This document shows positions 35,321-43,062 of a DNA stretch of 64,000 nt, in pieces. The position numbers and the translations under genes are program-made. The notes beneath the pieces are model-generated. The model did no database searches. It saw only the letters and a program-made list of their open reading frames with translations, and had not been told where the DNA came from. The DNA is from CAITWD01 sp963727285 (GTDB lineage: Bacteria; Actinomycetota; Thermoleophilia; Miltoncostaeales; Miltoncostaeaceae): contig CAVSFF010000001.1 in the NCBI GenBank assembly GCA_963727285.1, positions 62,001 through 126,000 of the forward strand, written 5' to 3'. How positions within the stretch are numbered: position 1 is the first letter of the stretch; each line of letters opens with the position of its first letter.

Positions 35321-35452
35321 CTTCTGTTGTTGTCGCGGCCCGCCGGCAACCGATCGTTCGCCGCACGACGGGGCCCATGCCGGCGTGTGTGCCCGGCAGA
35401 CTGCATCGGGATCGGCGGTGGCGGAATGGGTGCCCGTCGCGTGCCGGCCGGG

Positions 35453-36490
35453 TCAGGACACCGCGACGAGGGCCTTGATCGCCCGCCGCTGGTCCATCGC
35501 CGCATACCCGTCCGGCACCTCGTCCAGCGTTACGGTGAGGTCGAGCACCGGTGACGGATCGATGCGTCCGGCCAGAACGTCCGCAAGCAGTTCCGGGATG
35601 TACGCGCGCACGGGCGCGACGCCGCCCCGGAACGTGATGTTGCGGTTGTACAGGTCCATCAGGTTGACGGACTCGGACGGGACGCCGACGTGACCCACGG
35701 TTCCTCCGGGCCGGCAGACGGCGATCGCTGTCTGCGTCGCCTCGGCGGTGCCGACACATTCGAGTACGTGCGGCGCACCTCCGCCGGTGAGCTCCCGAAC
35801 GCGGGCGATGCCGTCGCCGCCGCGCGCGCGCACCTCGTCCGTGGCGCCGAAGCGTCGTGCCACCGCGAGTCGATTGTCGTGGCGCCCCATCACGATGATG
35901 CGCTCGGCCCCGAGGCGCGCGGCTGCCAGGACGCCGCACAGTCCCACGGCGCCGTCGCCGACGACAACCACCGTCGCACCGGGTGCGACGGCTGCGCTCA
36001 GCGCCGCATGGTGACCCGTGCCGCACACGTCGGTCAGGGTCGCAAGCGCGGTCGCCAGCCGAGCGTCCGACAGGTCGACCTCGTCGGGAAGTTTGACGAG
36101 GGTGCCGTCGGCAAACGGCGCCCGCACGGCCTCACCTTGGCCGCCGTCGTTGGCGGTGCCCCAGTACCCGCCCTGGACGCACGACGTATGGAGCCCAGCG
36201 CCGCAGTACTCGCAGACCCCGTCGGAGAAGGCGAAGGGGGCGATGACGCGATCGCCGGCCTTGATGGTGCGGACGCCGGTCCCCACCGCCTCGACGATGC
36301 CCATGAACTCGTGACCCATGCGGCCGTTGGTGCCGTAGATGAGCAACTCGCCGCGGTAGGGCCATAGATCGCTGCCGCAAATGGCGGCATGGGTGACGCG
36401 CACCAGCGCGTCGGTCGGGTCTCGGAGCGTCGCGTCGGGGACGTCTTCGACCCGGACGTCACGCGTTCCATAGTAGACCGTGGCTTTCAC
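35453..36490 (-). CDS. Zinc-dependent alcohol dehydrogenase family protein
   Basis: Medium-chain zinc dehydrogenase, 345 residues. Catalytic zinc ligands ICGSD and GHEFMG. The structural cluster is reduced (CEYCGAGLHTSC, with the usual first positions changed), and the Rossmann motif is VVVVGDGAVGLCG. C-terminal part as in glutathione-independent formaldehyde/alcohol dehydrogenases; substrate not determined. GTG 36490 follows GGAGGA with proper spacing. The 131 bases between it and tRNA-Ala hold nothing I recognise, and the 176 bases upstream of it (to 36666) likewise. Confidence 0.87.
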   Translation of the reverse strand: MKATVYYGTRDVRVEDVPDATLRDPTDALVRVTHAAICGSDLWPYRGELLIYGTNGRMGHEFMGIVEAVGTGVRTIKAGDRVIAPFAFSDGVCEYCGAGLHTSCVQGGYWGTANDGGQGEAVRAPFADGTLVKLPDEVDLSDARLATALATLTDVCGTGHHAALSAAVAPGATVVVVGDGAVGLCGVLAAARLGAERIIVMGRHDNRLAVARRFGATDEVRARGGDGIARVRELTGGGAPHVLECVGTAEATQTAIAVCRPGGTVGHVGVPSESVNLMDLYNRNITFRGGVAPVRAYIPELLADVLAGRIDPSPVLDLTVTLDEVPDGYAAMDQRRAIKALVAVS

Positions 36491-36666
36491 GAGGTCCTCC
36501 TCCGGGTCGGGTGTCGGCACCGATCCGACAGCTGCTGTGCGGTCGGGTGTGATCCCCTCCCGCCGGGGGCTCGGGCAGCGCCGGGATCCGCCCGACGCGT
36601 CTCCATGACGACAGGCTACCCCGGCGTGACGGCCCTGGGGTGCCGAGGGGTCAGCGGTGCGTCGCC

Positions 36667-37077
36667 CTAGGCGTCACGCGGCGGTGTGCGGTACTCGTCG
36701 TCGGTGACCTGCGCGCCCCAGTCGGCGACCTCGCCATCCTCGCCCAGCTCGTGGAGGGCGAGGTGGGTCATGAAGTGATCGGGCGCCGCGCCGTGCCAAT
36801 GGTCTTCATTCGGTTCGAACCAGACGACATCGCCGGCGCGGATCACCTGCGGGGGCGCGCCGCGTCGCTGGACAAGCCCGATGCCTTCGGTGACGTAGAG
36901 GATCTGTCCAAGCGCGTGACGGTGCCAGGCGGTGCGGGCGCCCGGGGTGAAATGCACCCGGAGCATGTGGACCCGTGACGGCGCCGGCGGCGCGGCAAGC
37001 TCCTCCATCCATACCTGGCCGGTGAACCAGTGGTCCGGCCCGGGCCGTGTGTTGCCGTGAGTGCGGGTGACCTTCAC
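36667..37077 (-). CDS. Cupin-domain protein
   Basis: 136 residues, a single small beta-barrel cupin. Metal-ligand pattern AWHRHALGQILYVTEG (motif 1) and PNEDHWHGA (motif 2) is complete, so it likely binds a metal. Resembles the quercetinase/carboxymuconolactone-decarboxylase-associated cupins, which often accompany dehydrogenases like the neighbour. GTG 37077 is preceded by GGAG. A good -10 (TATGAT on the minus strand, 37132-37137) lies upstream. Confidence 0.85.
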   Translation of the reverse strand: MKVTRTHGNTRPGPDHWFTGQVWMEELAAPPAPSRVHMLRVHFTPGARTAWHRHALGQILYVTEGIGLVQRRGAPPQVIRAGDVVWFEPNEDHWHGAAPDHFMTHLALHELGEDGEVADWGAQVTDDEYRTPPRDA

Positions 37078-37131
37078 AGGGGCTCCATTTTGAGATCGGG
37101 TGGGACGACCGGACCTGCCGCGCAGGACCCG

Positions 37132-37137
37132 ATCATA
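37132..37137 (-). promoter_or_regulatory. -10 element for the cupin gene
   Basis: TATGAT on the minus strand, 55 bases upstream of the GTG; near-consensus -10 with no clear -35. Confidence 0.4.
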
Positions 37138-37210
37138 CGAGACCGGTCACCAGGGGCGTCATCCCGGCATCCCGGATCCGGCGACCCGTGGTGGCAGTAG
37201 TCTGGGATGC

Positions 37211-37849
37211 GTGGAACGGATCCTGCCCGATCTCGACTGGTGGACGACGTCGCACCCGGTCCTGGGAATCGAGGTGTCCTCGTACTGGCGCGGCGACGCG
37301 GGTGTGTTGTTCGACCCGTTGGTTGCCTCGCCGGCGGATCTCGACTGGTTCGCGGCGCGCCCGATCCCGCCGACGGCGATCCTGCTCTCCAACCGTCACC
37401 ATTACCGTTCGAGCGGCGCCTTCGCCGACCGGTTCGGCTGTCCCGTGTACTGCCACCGGGACGGCCTTCATGAGTTCACCGCCGGTCAGCAGGTTCTGCC
37501 GTTCGATGCCGGCGACGACCTTCCGGGTGGGGTCGTCGCGTGCGCGGTTGGCGCGATCTGTCCGGACGACGCCGCGCTGTATCTGCCGGGGCAGCGGGCA
37601 ATGCTGTTCGCCGACGGTCTCATGGCCGGCGGACCCGCCGGGAATCCGCGGATCGGGTTCGTGCCGGACGCCCTGATGGACGATCCGGAGGATACCAAGA
37701 TGCGTCTGCTGGCGGCGTTTCGCCGCCTGCTCGACAGGTTCGACTTCGAGCATCTGTTGCTCGCGCATGGCGGCCCGATCATCGGTACGGGACGGGCAGA
37801 GCTCGAGAACCTGATCCGCGACGGTGGCAGGACCGCCTTCGTGCTCTAG
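37211..37849 (+). CDS. Metallo-beta-lactamase-fold protein without the HxHxDH motif
   Basis: 212 residues with MBL-fold layout: N-terminal strand pair, DPLVASPADLDW, a segment at the metal-site position reading LSNRHHYRSSGAF instead of THxHxDH, and a late AHGGPIIGTGR His. Several ligands of the canonical dinuclear site are missing, so enzymatic activity is uncertain. GTG 37211 lies 7 bases after TAGTCT (37198-37203), suggesting leaderless transcription. Function unknown. Confidence 0.7.
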   Translation: MERILPDLDWWTTSHPVLGIEVSSYWRGDAGVLFDPLVASPADLDWFAARPIPPTAILLSNRHHYRSSGAFADRFGCPVYCHRDGLHEFTAGQQVLPFDAGDDLPGGVVACAVGAICPDDAALYLPGQRAMLFADGLMAGGPAGNPRIGFVPDALMDDPEDTKMRLLAAFRRLLDRFDFEHLLLAHGGPIIGTGRAELENLIRDGGRTAFVL

Positions 37850-37871
37850 CCGTCACGCGGGCGCCGGCGGG

Positions 37872-38360
37872 TCAGCGGAGACCCGGCACGAAGCGCCAGC
37901 GCGGCGCGCCGGGTGAGGCGCCTCCGGGATGGGCGTGTGCCAGGGCCCGCTCCTCGACGGCCGCCTTGCGGTCGAGTGTCACGGCCAGCGCGCCCGCGGG
38001 CAGCAGCGCCCAGCTCGAGCCGGCCACTGCGGTCGCGACGGCCTGGGCGAGTACCCCGGTGTACATCGGATGCCGCACGCGGCCGTACATGCCGCCGGTG
38101 ACGAGGTCGGCGTCCGGTGATGGCCGCGGAAACACGGAAAACGCGTCACCGAGGTCGCGCCGTGCGCGGAGCACGAGCGCAAATCCCGCCGCCCCGAGCA
38201 CGATCGCCGCCGCGCGTCGGGTCCGTCGGAGGTGCCTCGGCGGTGGCCCGGCGGCTGCGACCGCAACGACGGCAGCGCCGATGAGGACCTGGGCGATCAC
38301 CCAGCCGGTGCCGCGCGGCACGGCGGGCGGTGCGTCGGGTGTCGGCGCGATGGGGGCCAT
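37872..38360 (-). CDS. Isoprenylcysteine carboxyl methyltransferase-like membrane protein
   Basis: 162 residues, three to four membrane helices. C-terminal S-adenosylmethionine-binding signature GGMYGRVRHPMYTGVL and a later EERAL glutamate are typical of the ICMT/phospholipid methyltransferase (PEMT-like) family. Bacterial members methylate unknown lipids or small molecules. ATG 38360. Divergent from the second isochorismatase-fold gene, with a 241-base intergenic region. Confidence 0.8.
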   Translation of the reverse strand: MAPIAPTPDAPPAVPRGTGWVIAQVLIGAAVVAVAAAGPPPRHLRRTRRAAAIVLGAAGFALVLRARRDLGDAFSVFPRPSPDADLVTGGMYGRVRHPMYTGVLAQAVATAVAGSSWALLPAGALAVTLDRKAAVEERALAHAHPGGASPGAPRWRFVPGLR

Positions 38361-38511
38361 TGCGGATGTCCTCGTCGTCGGGTCGGTGCGCCGGGGAACC
38401 GGTGCGTGGACGCAGTATCGCGCGCATGCGCGCAAGCGATGCGCCCGCCGCGGCGCGTGGACCTTGACGAGACTTTGAGGGAAAACGCAACGGCGATTTA
38501 GGCGCCGGTCA

Positions 38512-38551
38512 TATGTTGGGGATTGGCCACCCGCGACGGGGCGGCCCGTCG
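38512..38551 (+). promoter_or_regulatory. -10-like element and leader hairpin before module copy 2
   Basis: TATGTT at 38512-38517 is a possible -10. A perfect 7-bp stem with GCGG loop (CGACGGG/CCCGTCG, 38534-38551) lies between it and the ATG at 38602. A leader structure or operator; regulation unknown. Confidence 0.35.
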
Positions 38552-38601
38552 TCACATTTCCCCCAAATCGCGGGCCCCACCGGCCCAGGACGGAGCCTCG
38601 C

Positions 38602-39213
38602 ATGGACCCCAAGACGACCGCCGTCATCCTGGTCGGATTTCAGAACGCCTACTTCGCACACGACGGGATCCTGCGCGGCGTCGTGGAGGAGCCGACGCGC
38701 GTCGACGACGTGCTGGCGGCCACAATGGCCTTCATTGCGCGCGCCGCACCGACGCAGATGACGATCATCTCGACGCCCTTCGTCTTGGACGCCGACTATC
38801 GCGCGCTCGCCGATCCGATCGGGATTCTTAACACCATCAAGCAATCGGGCGCGTTCAGTGTGGGTGGCACCGGCGCGGAAACCGTGCCCGAGTTGCTCGC
38901 GTACGGTGACCGCGTCCTCGACGTCAGCGGGGAAGGCGGGTTCAACGCCTTCTCCAACACCGATCTGGAGTGCGCGCTTCGCGATCGCGGCATTCGCGAC
39001 GTGCTCGTGGCAGGCATGGTGACCTCGCTCTGCATCGATTCGACCGGGCGTGCGGCCTATGAGCGCGGCTACAACGTCACGATTCTGTCCGACTGCACGT
39101 CGGGGCGCACCCGCGGAGAGCAGGAGTTCTACTGCGAACACATCTTCCCGCTCTACGGAACCGCAATCGCGTCCGACGCCATCGCCTTGGACGGCGTGCC
39201 GGTCGCGGCATAA
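38602..39213 (+). CDS. Isochorismatase-fold pseudoenzyme (module copy 2)
   Basis: 203 residues, clear paralogue of the protein at 17678 with collinear numbering. The catalytic Asp position is again Gly (VGFQNAYF, G12) and the Lys is Glu here (SGEGGFNAF, E111); C144 remains in an identical TSLCIDSTGRAAYERGY block, and FYCEHIFPLYG is shared. With two of three catalytic residues gone it is unlikely to be a hydrolase. It sits 19 bases before a hybrid kinase homologous to the one in copy 1, pointing to a sensory or scaffolding job. GGAG precedes the ATG. Confidence 0.8.
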   Translation: MDPKTTAVILVGFQNAYFAHDGILRGVVEEPTRVDDVLAATMAFIARAAPTQMTIISTPFVLDADYRALADPIGILNTIKQSGAFSVGGTGAETVPELLAYGDRVLDVSGEGGFNAFSNTDLECALRDRGIRDVLVAGMVTSLCIDSTGRAAYERGYNVTILSDCTSGRTRGEQEFYCEHIFPLYGTAIASDAIALDGVPVAA

Positions 39214-39232
39214 GACCCGCCGAGGCGACGCC

Positions 39233-41209
39233 ATGACGCCCTCCGACGACCCGGGGCTCGCCACCGATCTTCATGTCGAGGCGACCTACCGCCTCACTGA
39301 AGCTCTGGTTGAGGCTGAGGCTCGGATGCGCCGACGGGTCGAACTGCTCGCCGAGATCGTGTTCGAGACCGACGGCGACGGCCGGCTCGCGTTCCTCAAC
39401 GATGCCTGGCGCTCGTCGCTCGGATTCGAGCCTGATGCGTGCTTGGGGCGCTCACTCCGGGATTTCGTCGTGCCCGAGGACTGGCCCCTGTGCGCACAGG
39501 CGCTTGCCACCGAGCGGGTCGCAGCCCCGGAGTTGCGTCCGGCGATCCGCATCCGACGGGCGGACGGCGCATCCTCGATGCTGGAGATGTCGGTGGCGCA
39601 CATCGCGACCGGCGGGGTCGTCGGCGCCTTGCACGACGTCACCGCGCAGCGACGTGCGCAGGCGGAACTGGCCAAACTGTCGCTTGTCGCTAGCTCGACC
39701 GACAATCTTGTGGTGATCACCGACCGCGACGGCCGGACGGAGTGGGTCAATCGCGCCTTCTCCGCCAAGACGGGCTACACGATCGAGGACCTGCGTGGCC
39801 GCACGCCGGGCAAGGTGCTCCAGGGCCCCGACACCGATCCGGGCACCGTGCGGGCAATCGGGCAGGCGATCCGCGCGGGCCGGTCGATCGAGGCGGAGCT
39901 GGTCAACTACACGCGTGATCACGAGCCCTACTGGGTTCAGGTGCAGATCACGCCTGTTCGCGACGCCACGGGCGCCGTCGAACGGTTCGTCGCCATCCAG
40001 TCGGATTCCACCGAGTGGCGTCGTACCCAGGCCGAGCTTGAGGCGGCGCGGGCGCGCGCCGAGGCGGCAAATACGGCCAAGACGCTGTTCTTGGCGACGA
40101 TCAGCCACGAAATGCGCACGCCGCTCAACGCCATTCTCGGGTTGACCGAACTGGCCCTTGACGGCGAGCACGATCCTGCGGTGCTGCGCGGCCACGTCGA
40201 ACGCATCGGCGAGAGCGCCGAACTGTTGCTGCACCTGATCAGCGACGTGCTCGACGTCTCGAAGATCGAGGCAGGCCAGATAGAGATCGAGCACAAGCCG
40301 GTTGAGCTCGAGGCCTGCGTGCGGGAGGCGCTTGCACCGATCGCCGGACGGGCGCGTGCGAAGGGATTGTCGTTCAGCATCGAGTGGGACTCGGGCCTCC
40401 CGGACTGGATCGAAGGCGATCCGGCGCGCCTGCGGCAGATTGTCATGAACCTCGCCGAGAACGCGGTGAAGTTCACGGACGCCGGGTTTGTCCGCGTCCG
40501 GGTCGGCTGGCGCACCGATGCCCCACTTGGTGGACCCTCGCTGGAGATCCGCGTTGGGGACTCGGGCCTCGGGATCGCCGAGGAACATCAGGATCGGGTC
40601 TTGGACCGGTTCGTGCAGGGCGACAGCTCGACGACGCGGCGGCAGGGGGGCGCGGGTCTGGGGCTCAGCATCGTGCGTTCGCTCGTCGACGCCCTCGGCG
40701 GCGAGATATCCGTACGCAGCCGTGCCGGCGACGGCGCGGAATTCTGCGTGTGGTTGCCGGTCAGCCCGCTGTCGGCCCCGGAGGTCCGTCCCGCCGCGGT
40801 GGGACGTCCGCCGTCTGCGAGCGATGATGCGCGACCCACGCGCAGTGCGCGAATCCTGGTGGCCGAAGACAACGACATCAACTTCCAGATCGTCGAGGCC
40901 TATCTCGAACGTGCGGGATATGCGGTCCAGCGGGCCAGAAACGGCATCGAAGCCGTCGCGTCGGCGTTCGACGTCGATCTGATTCTGATGGACCTCGAGA
41001 TGCCGGACATGGACGGGGTGGCGGCAACTCGTGCGATCCGGCGTGCCGAGCTGGCCCACGGTGCCCAGGCGACGCCGGTGTTGGCGCTGACCGCGCACGC
41101 CCTCCAGGAATACCGGGACCAGGCACTCGCGGCGGGCTGCGACGGCTACATCGCCAAACCGGTCCGCATGCAGGCGCTCCTCGACGCGGTGGCCGGCGCC
41201 CTGCGCTGA
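39233..41209 (+). CDS. PAS-PAS hybrid histidine kinase with REC (no HPt)
   Basis: 658 residues, soluble. N-terminal helix VEATYRLTEALVEAEARMRRR matches the other kinase; PAS1 (about 38-140); PAS2 (about 145-260) with GRTPGKVLQGPDTDP and NYTRDHEPYW, LOV-like but without the adduct Cys; HisKA ISHEMRTPLN (H292); HATPase (GGAGLGLSIV); C-terminal REC with D587 (MDLEMPDMDG). Unlike copy 1 it lacks HPt and has no REC-EAL partner, so its phosphoryl acceptor is elsewhere. It ends 35 bases from the convergent amtB. Confidence 0.93.
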   Translation: MTPSDDPGLATDLHVEATYRLTEALVEAEARMRRRVELLAEIVFETDGDGRLAFLNDAWRSSLGFEPDACLGRSLRDFVVPEDWPLCAQALATERVAAPELRPAIRIRRADGASSMLEMSVAHIATGGVVGALHDVTAQRRAQAELAKLSLVASSTDNLVVITDRDGRTEWVNRAFSAKTGYTIEDLRGRTPGKVLQGPDTDPGTVRAIGQAIRAGRSIEAELVNYTRDHEPYWVQVQITPVRDATGAVERFVAIQSDSTEWRRTQAELEAARARAEAANTAKTLFLATISHEMRTPLNAILGLTELALDGEHDPAVLRGHVERIGESAELLLHLISDVLDVSKIEAGQIEIEHKPVELEACVREALAPIAGRARAKGLSFSIEWDSGLPDWIEGDPARLRQIVMNLAENAVKFTDAGFVRVRVGWRTDAPLGGPSLEIRVGDSGLGIAEEHQDRVLDRFVQGDSSTTRRQGGAGLGLSIVRSLVDALGGEISVRSRAGDGAEFCVWLPVSPLSAPEVRPAAVGRPPSASDDARPTRSARILVAEDNDINFQIVEAYLERAGYAVQRARNGIEAVASAFDVDLILMDLEMPDMDGVAATRAIRRAELAHGAQATPVLALTAHALQEYRDQALAAGCDGYIAKPVRMQALLDAVAGALR

Positions 41210-41229
41210 ACCGGGGCCCGAATCCGCCG

Positions 41230-41245
41230 GCCGCCGGGTGGCGGC
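41230..41245. terminator. Bidirectional hairpin between kinase and amtB
   Basis: GCCGCC-GGGT-GGCGGC, perfect 6-bp stem with a 4-base loop between two convergent genes. No U-tract. Likely serves both strands. Confidence 0.45.
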
Positions 41246-42519
41246 TAGCGGCGGATGGACTCTTGGAAGGTGTCGCTGGTCACGAGGATCGCGCCCTCGC
41301 TGTCGGTGTACGCCTGCTCGCCGTGCTCGATGACGTCCATGCCGATCGATTCGTCGAGCGCGGCAGCCCGCAGCGGCATCACCAGCCCGAGGACCTTGAT
41401 GATCACAAACGTCCCGACGAAGGCGTACGCAGGCCCGGCGAGCGCCGCGACGGCCTGCCAGCCGAGCTGGGCGGGGTGCCCGAAGACCAGACCGTTCGAC
41501 ACGCCATTCCACGACACGTCGGCGAACAGGCCGATAAACAGGATCCCCGTCATCCCGGCGAGCCCGTGGGCGCCCAGGACATCCAATGATTCGTCCAGTC
41601 GGGTGCGCGGGCGCCACAGGATGAACGCGTAGCTCGGGAGGGCCGCGAGTGCGCCGAGGAGCATCGCGAACGCCGGACTGATGTAGCCCGCGGCGGGGGT
41701 GATCCCGACGGCTCCGACCACGATGGCGGTCGCCGCCCCGACCGCGGTGATCTGCCGGTCGCGCAGGAGGTCGAGGATGAACCACACCACGAGCGTGCAT
41801 GCCGGCGCCAGCAGGGTGTTGACGAAGGCGAGCACGCTCGAATGGCCGGTCGACAGGCCGCTGCCGCCGTTGAAGCCGAACCACCCGAACCACAACAGGC
41901 CCGCGCCGAGCAGCACGAAGACCGTGTTGTGCGGCAGCAGCGCCAACCGCCCGTAGTCGCGCCTCGCGCCGACCGCGATGGCCGCCGCCAGCGCCGAGAA
42001 GCCCGAGGCCATCTCGACCGGAACGCCTCCGGCGAAGTCGAGCGTTCCATGCGTCTCCAGCCAGCCGCCGCCCCAGACCCAATGGGCGAGGACGGGATAG
42101 ACAAGGATCGACCACAGAAAGATGAACACCAGGAAGGTGGAGAACCGCATCCGCTCCACGACCGCACCCGAGATCAGGGCCGCGGTGATGATGCAGAACG
42201 ACGCCTCGAACGCAAAGAACACGAGTTGCGGGATCGCGGTGCCGTGCTGGGCCCCGAAGCCGACGTGCCGGAGAAAGACATTGTGGAACCCGCCCACGAA
42301 GCCATCGCCCTTGGAAAACGCCAGCGAGTACCCGACGAGCGCCCAGGTGATCGTGACCACCCCCAGCGCACCAATGCTCATCATGAAGGTATTGAGGGTG
42401 TTCTTGCTGCGGACCAGGCCCGCGTAAAAGAGGCCCAGGGCCGGTGTCATCATCAGGACCAGGGCGGTTGCGACCATCATCCACGCGGTGTCGCCCGAGC
42501 TGATCGGGGTCGCCGTCAT
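41245..42519 (-). CDS. amtB: Ammonium transporter
   Basis: Amt/Rh channel, 424 residues, 11 membrane helices. Signature regions: DTAWMMVATALVLMMTPALGLFYAGL, a His in WVWGGGWLETHGTLDFAGG and the second pore His region GAHGLAGMTG (each a family block). The C-terminal cytoplasmic tail with GMDVIEHGEQAY, which contacts PII, is present. ATG overlaps the glnK stop, the classic glnK-amtB pair. Confidence 0.96.
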   Translation of the reverse strand: MTATPISSGDTAWMMVATALVLMMTPALGLFYAGLVRSKNTLNTFMMSIGALGVVTITWALVGYSLAFSKGDGFVGGFHNVFLRHVGFGAQHGTAIPQLVFFAFEASFCIITAALISGAVVERMRFSTFLVFIFLWSILVYPVLAHWVWGGGWLETHGTLDFAGGVPVEMASGFSALAAAIAVGARRDYGRLALLPHNTVFVLLGAGLLWFGWFGFNGGSGLSTGHSSVLAFVNTLLAPACTLVVWFILDLLRDRQITAVGAATAIVVGAVGITPAAGYISPAFAMLLGALAALPSYAFILWRPRTRLDESLDVLGAHGLAGMTGILFIGLFADVSWNGVSNGLVFGHPAQLGWQAVAALAGPAYAFVGTFVIIKVLGLVMPLRAAALDESIGMDVIEHGEQAYTDSEGAILVTSDTFQESIRR

Positions 42520-42887
42520 GCCTCGGCTCCGGGGCCCTCGTCGACCGGGGTGACGGCGAACAGATCCGCCTCGCCCGTCCGGATCCGCACGGCGTGCTCA
42601 AGGTCCACGACGAACACCTTGCCGTCGCCGACCTGGCCCGTTCGCCCCCCGTCGCAGAGGGCGTCGATTGCCGATTGCACGAAGTCGTCCGAGACGGCGA
42701 CCTCAAATCGGACCTTTTCGGCCAAGGCCATCTTGACCGTGGTGCCGCGGTACGTCTCGACGCGCTCCGATTCGCCCCCGTGGCCCTGGACGCGCATGAG
42801 GGTGAACCCCCGGATGTGCGCGCGATACAAGGCCTCGAGAACGTCGTTCGCCTTTTCGGGGCGAACGATACCGATCACGAGTTTCAC
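42516..42887 (-). CDS. glnK: Nitrogen regulatory protein P-II
   Basis: Trimeric 2-oxoglutarate/ATP sensor that gates AmtB, 123 residues. Family blocks KLVIGIVRPEKANDV, GDGKVFVVDLEHAVRIRTGE (C-terminal signature). The T-loop reads GHGGESERVETYRGTTVKMAL: Tyr46 is kept, but position 51, the Tyr uridylylated in E. coli or adenylylated in other actinobacteria, is Val. Covalent control at that site is therefore impossible. GTG 42887 follows AGGAAG. Confidence 0.93.
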   Translation of the reverse strand: MKLVIGIVRPEKANDVLEALYRAHIRGFTLMRVQGHGGESERVETYRGTTVKMALAEKVRFEVAVSDDFVQSAIDALCDGGRTGQVGDGKVFVVDLEHAVRIRTGEADLFAVTPVDEGPGAEA

Positions 42888-42928
42888 GGTGTCGCTTCCT
42901 CTGTCTGGGCCGGTACGCACACATGGGG

Positions 42929-42950
42929 GTCATATGTGACGTGACTGCCG
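42929..42950. promoter_or_regulatory. GTCA-TATG-TGAC repeat upstream of glnK
   Basis: Inverted repeat GTCA-N4-TGAC (42929-42940) directly followed by GTGAC, giving two tandem GTGAC units (42936-42945). It contains the minus-strand -10-like TATGAC. Possible site for a nitrogen regulator; identity unknown. Confidence 0.3.
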
Positions 42951-43014
42951 CGCTGTGGCCCCGAAAACGGGGCGCGCCATGCTATCAACCGCGCCGAGCG
43001 CTCCCACATGACGA

Positions 43015-43043
43015 TTGCCGGCTGCGCCTTTGCTGCGTAGTGT
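43015..43043 (+). promoter_or_regulatory. Promoter for the beta-lactamase-like gene
   Basis: TTGCCG (43015-43020), 17-base spacer, TAGTGT (43038-43043), 20 bases before the ATG with GGGAGGG in between. Confidence 0.5.
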
Positions 43044-43062
43044 CGATTGCCGGGAGGGCGGC

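Noticed and set aside
35415..35450. tRNA-Leu/Ser-like fragment (GGTGGCGGAATGGGTGCCCG)
   Set aside because: Resembles a tRNA 5' half but no acceptor partner, anticodon stem or T arm follows.
36811..36825. GGTTCGAACC T-arm-like palindrome
   Set aside because: Lies inside the cupin coding sequence with no surrounding tRNA structure.
39452..42706. Very long open frame (over 1000 codons) on the minus strand
   Set aside because: It runs antisense to the kinase and through the amtB/glnK genes in a different frame; Arg/Pro/Gly-rich composition and no domain. A typical artefact of GC-rich DNA.
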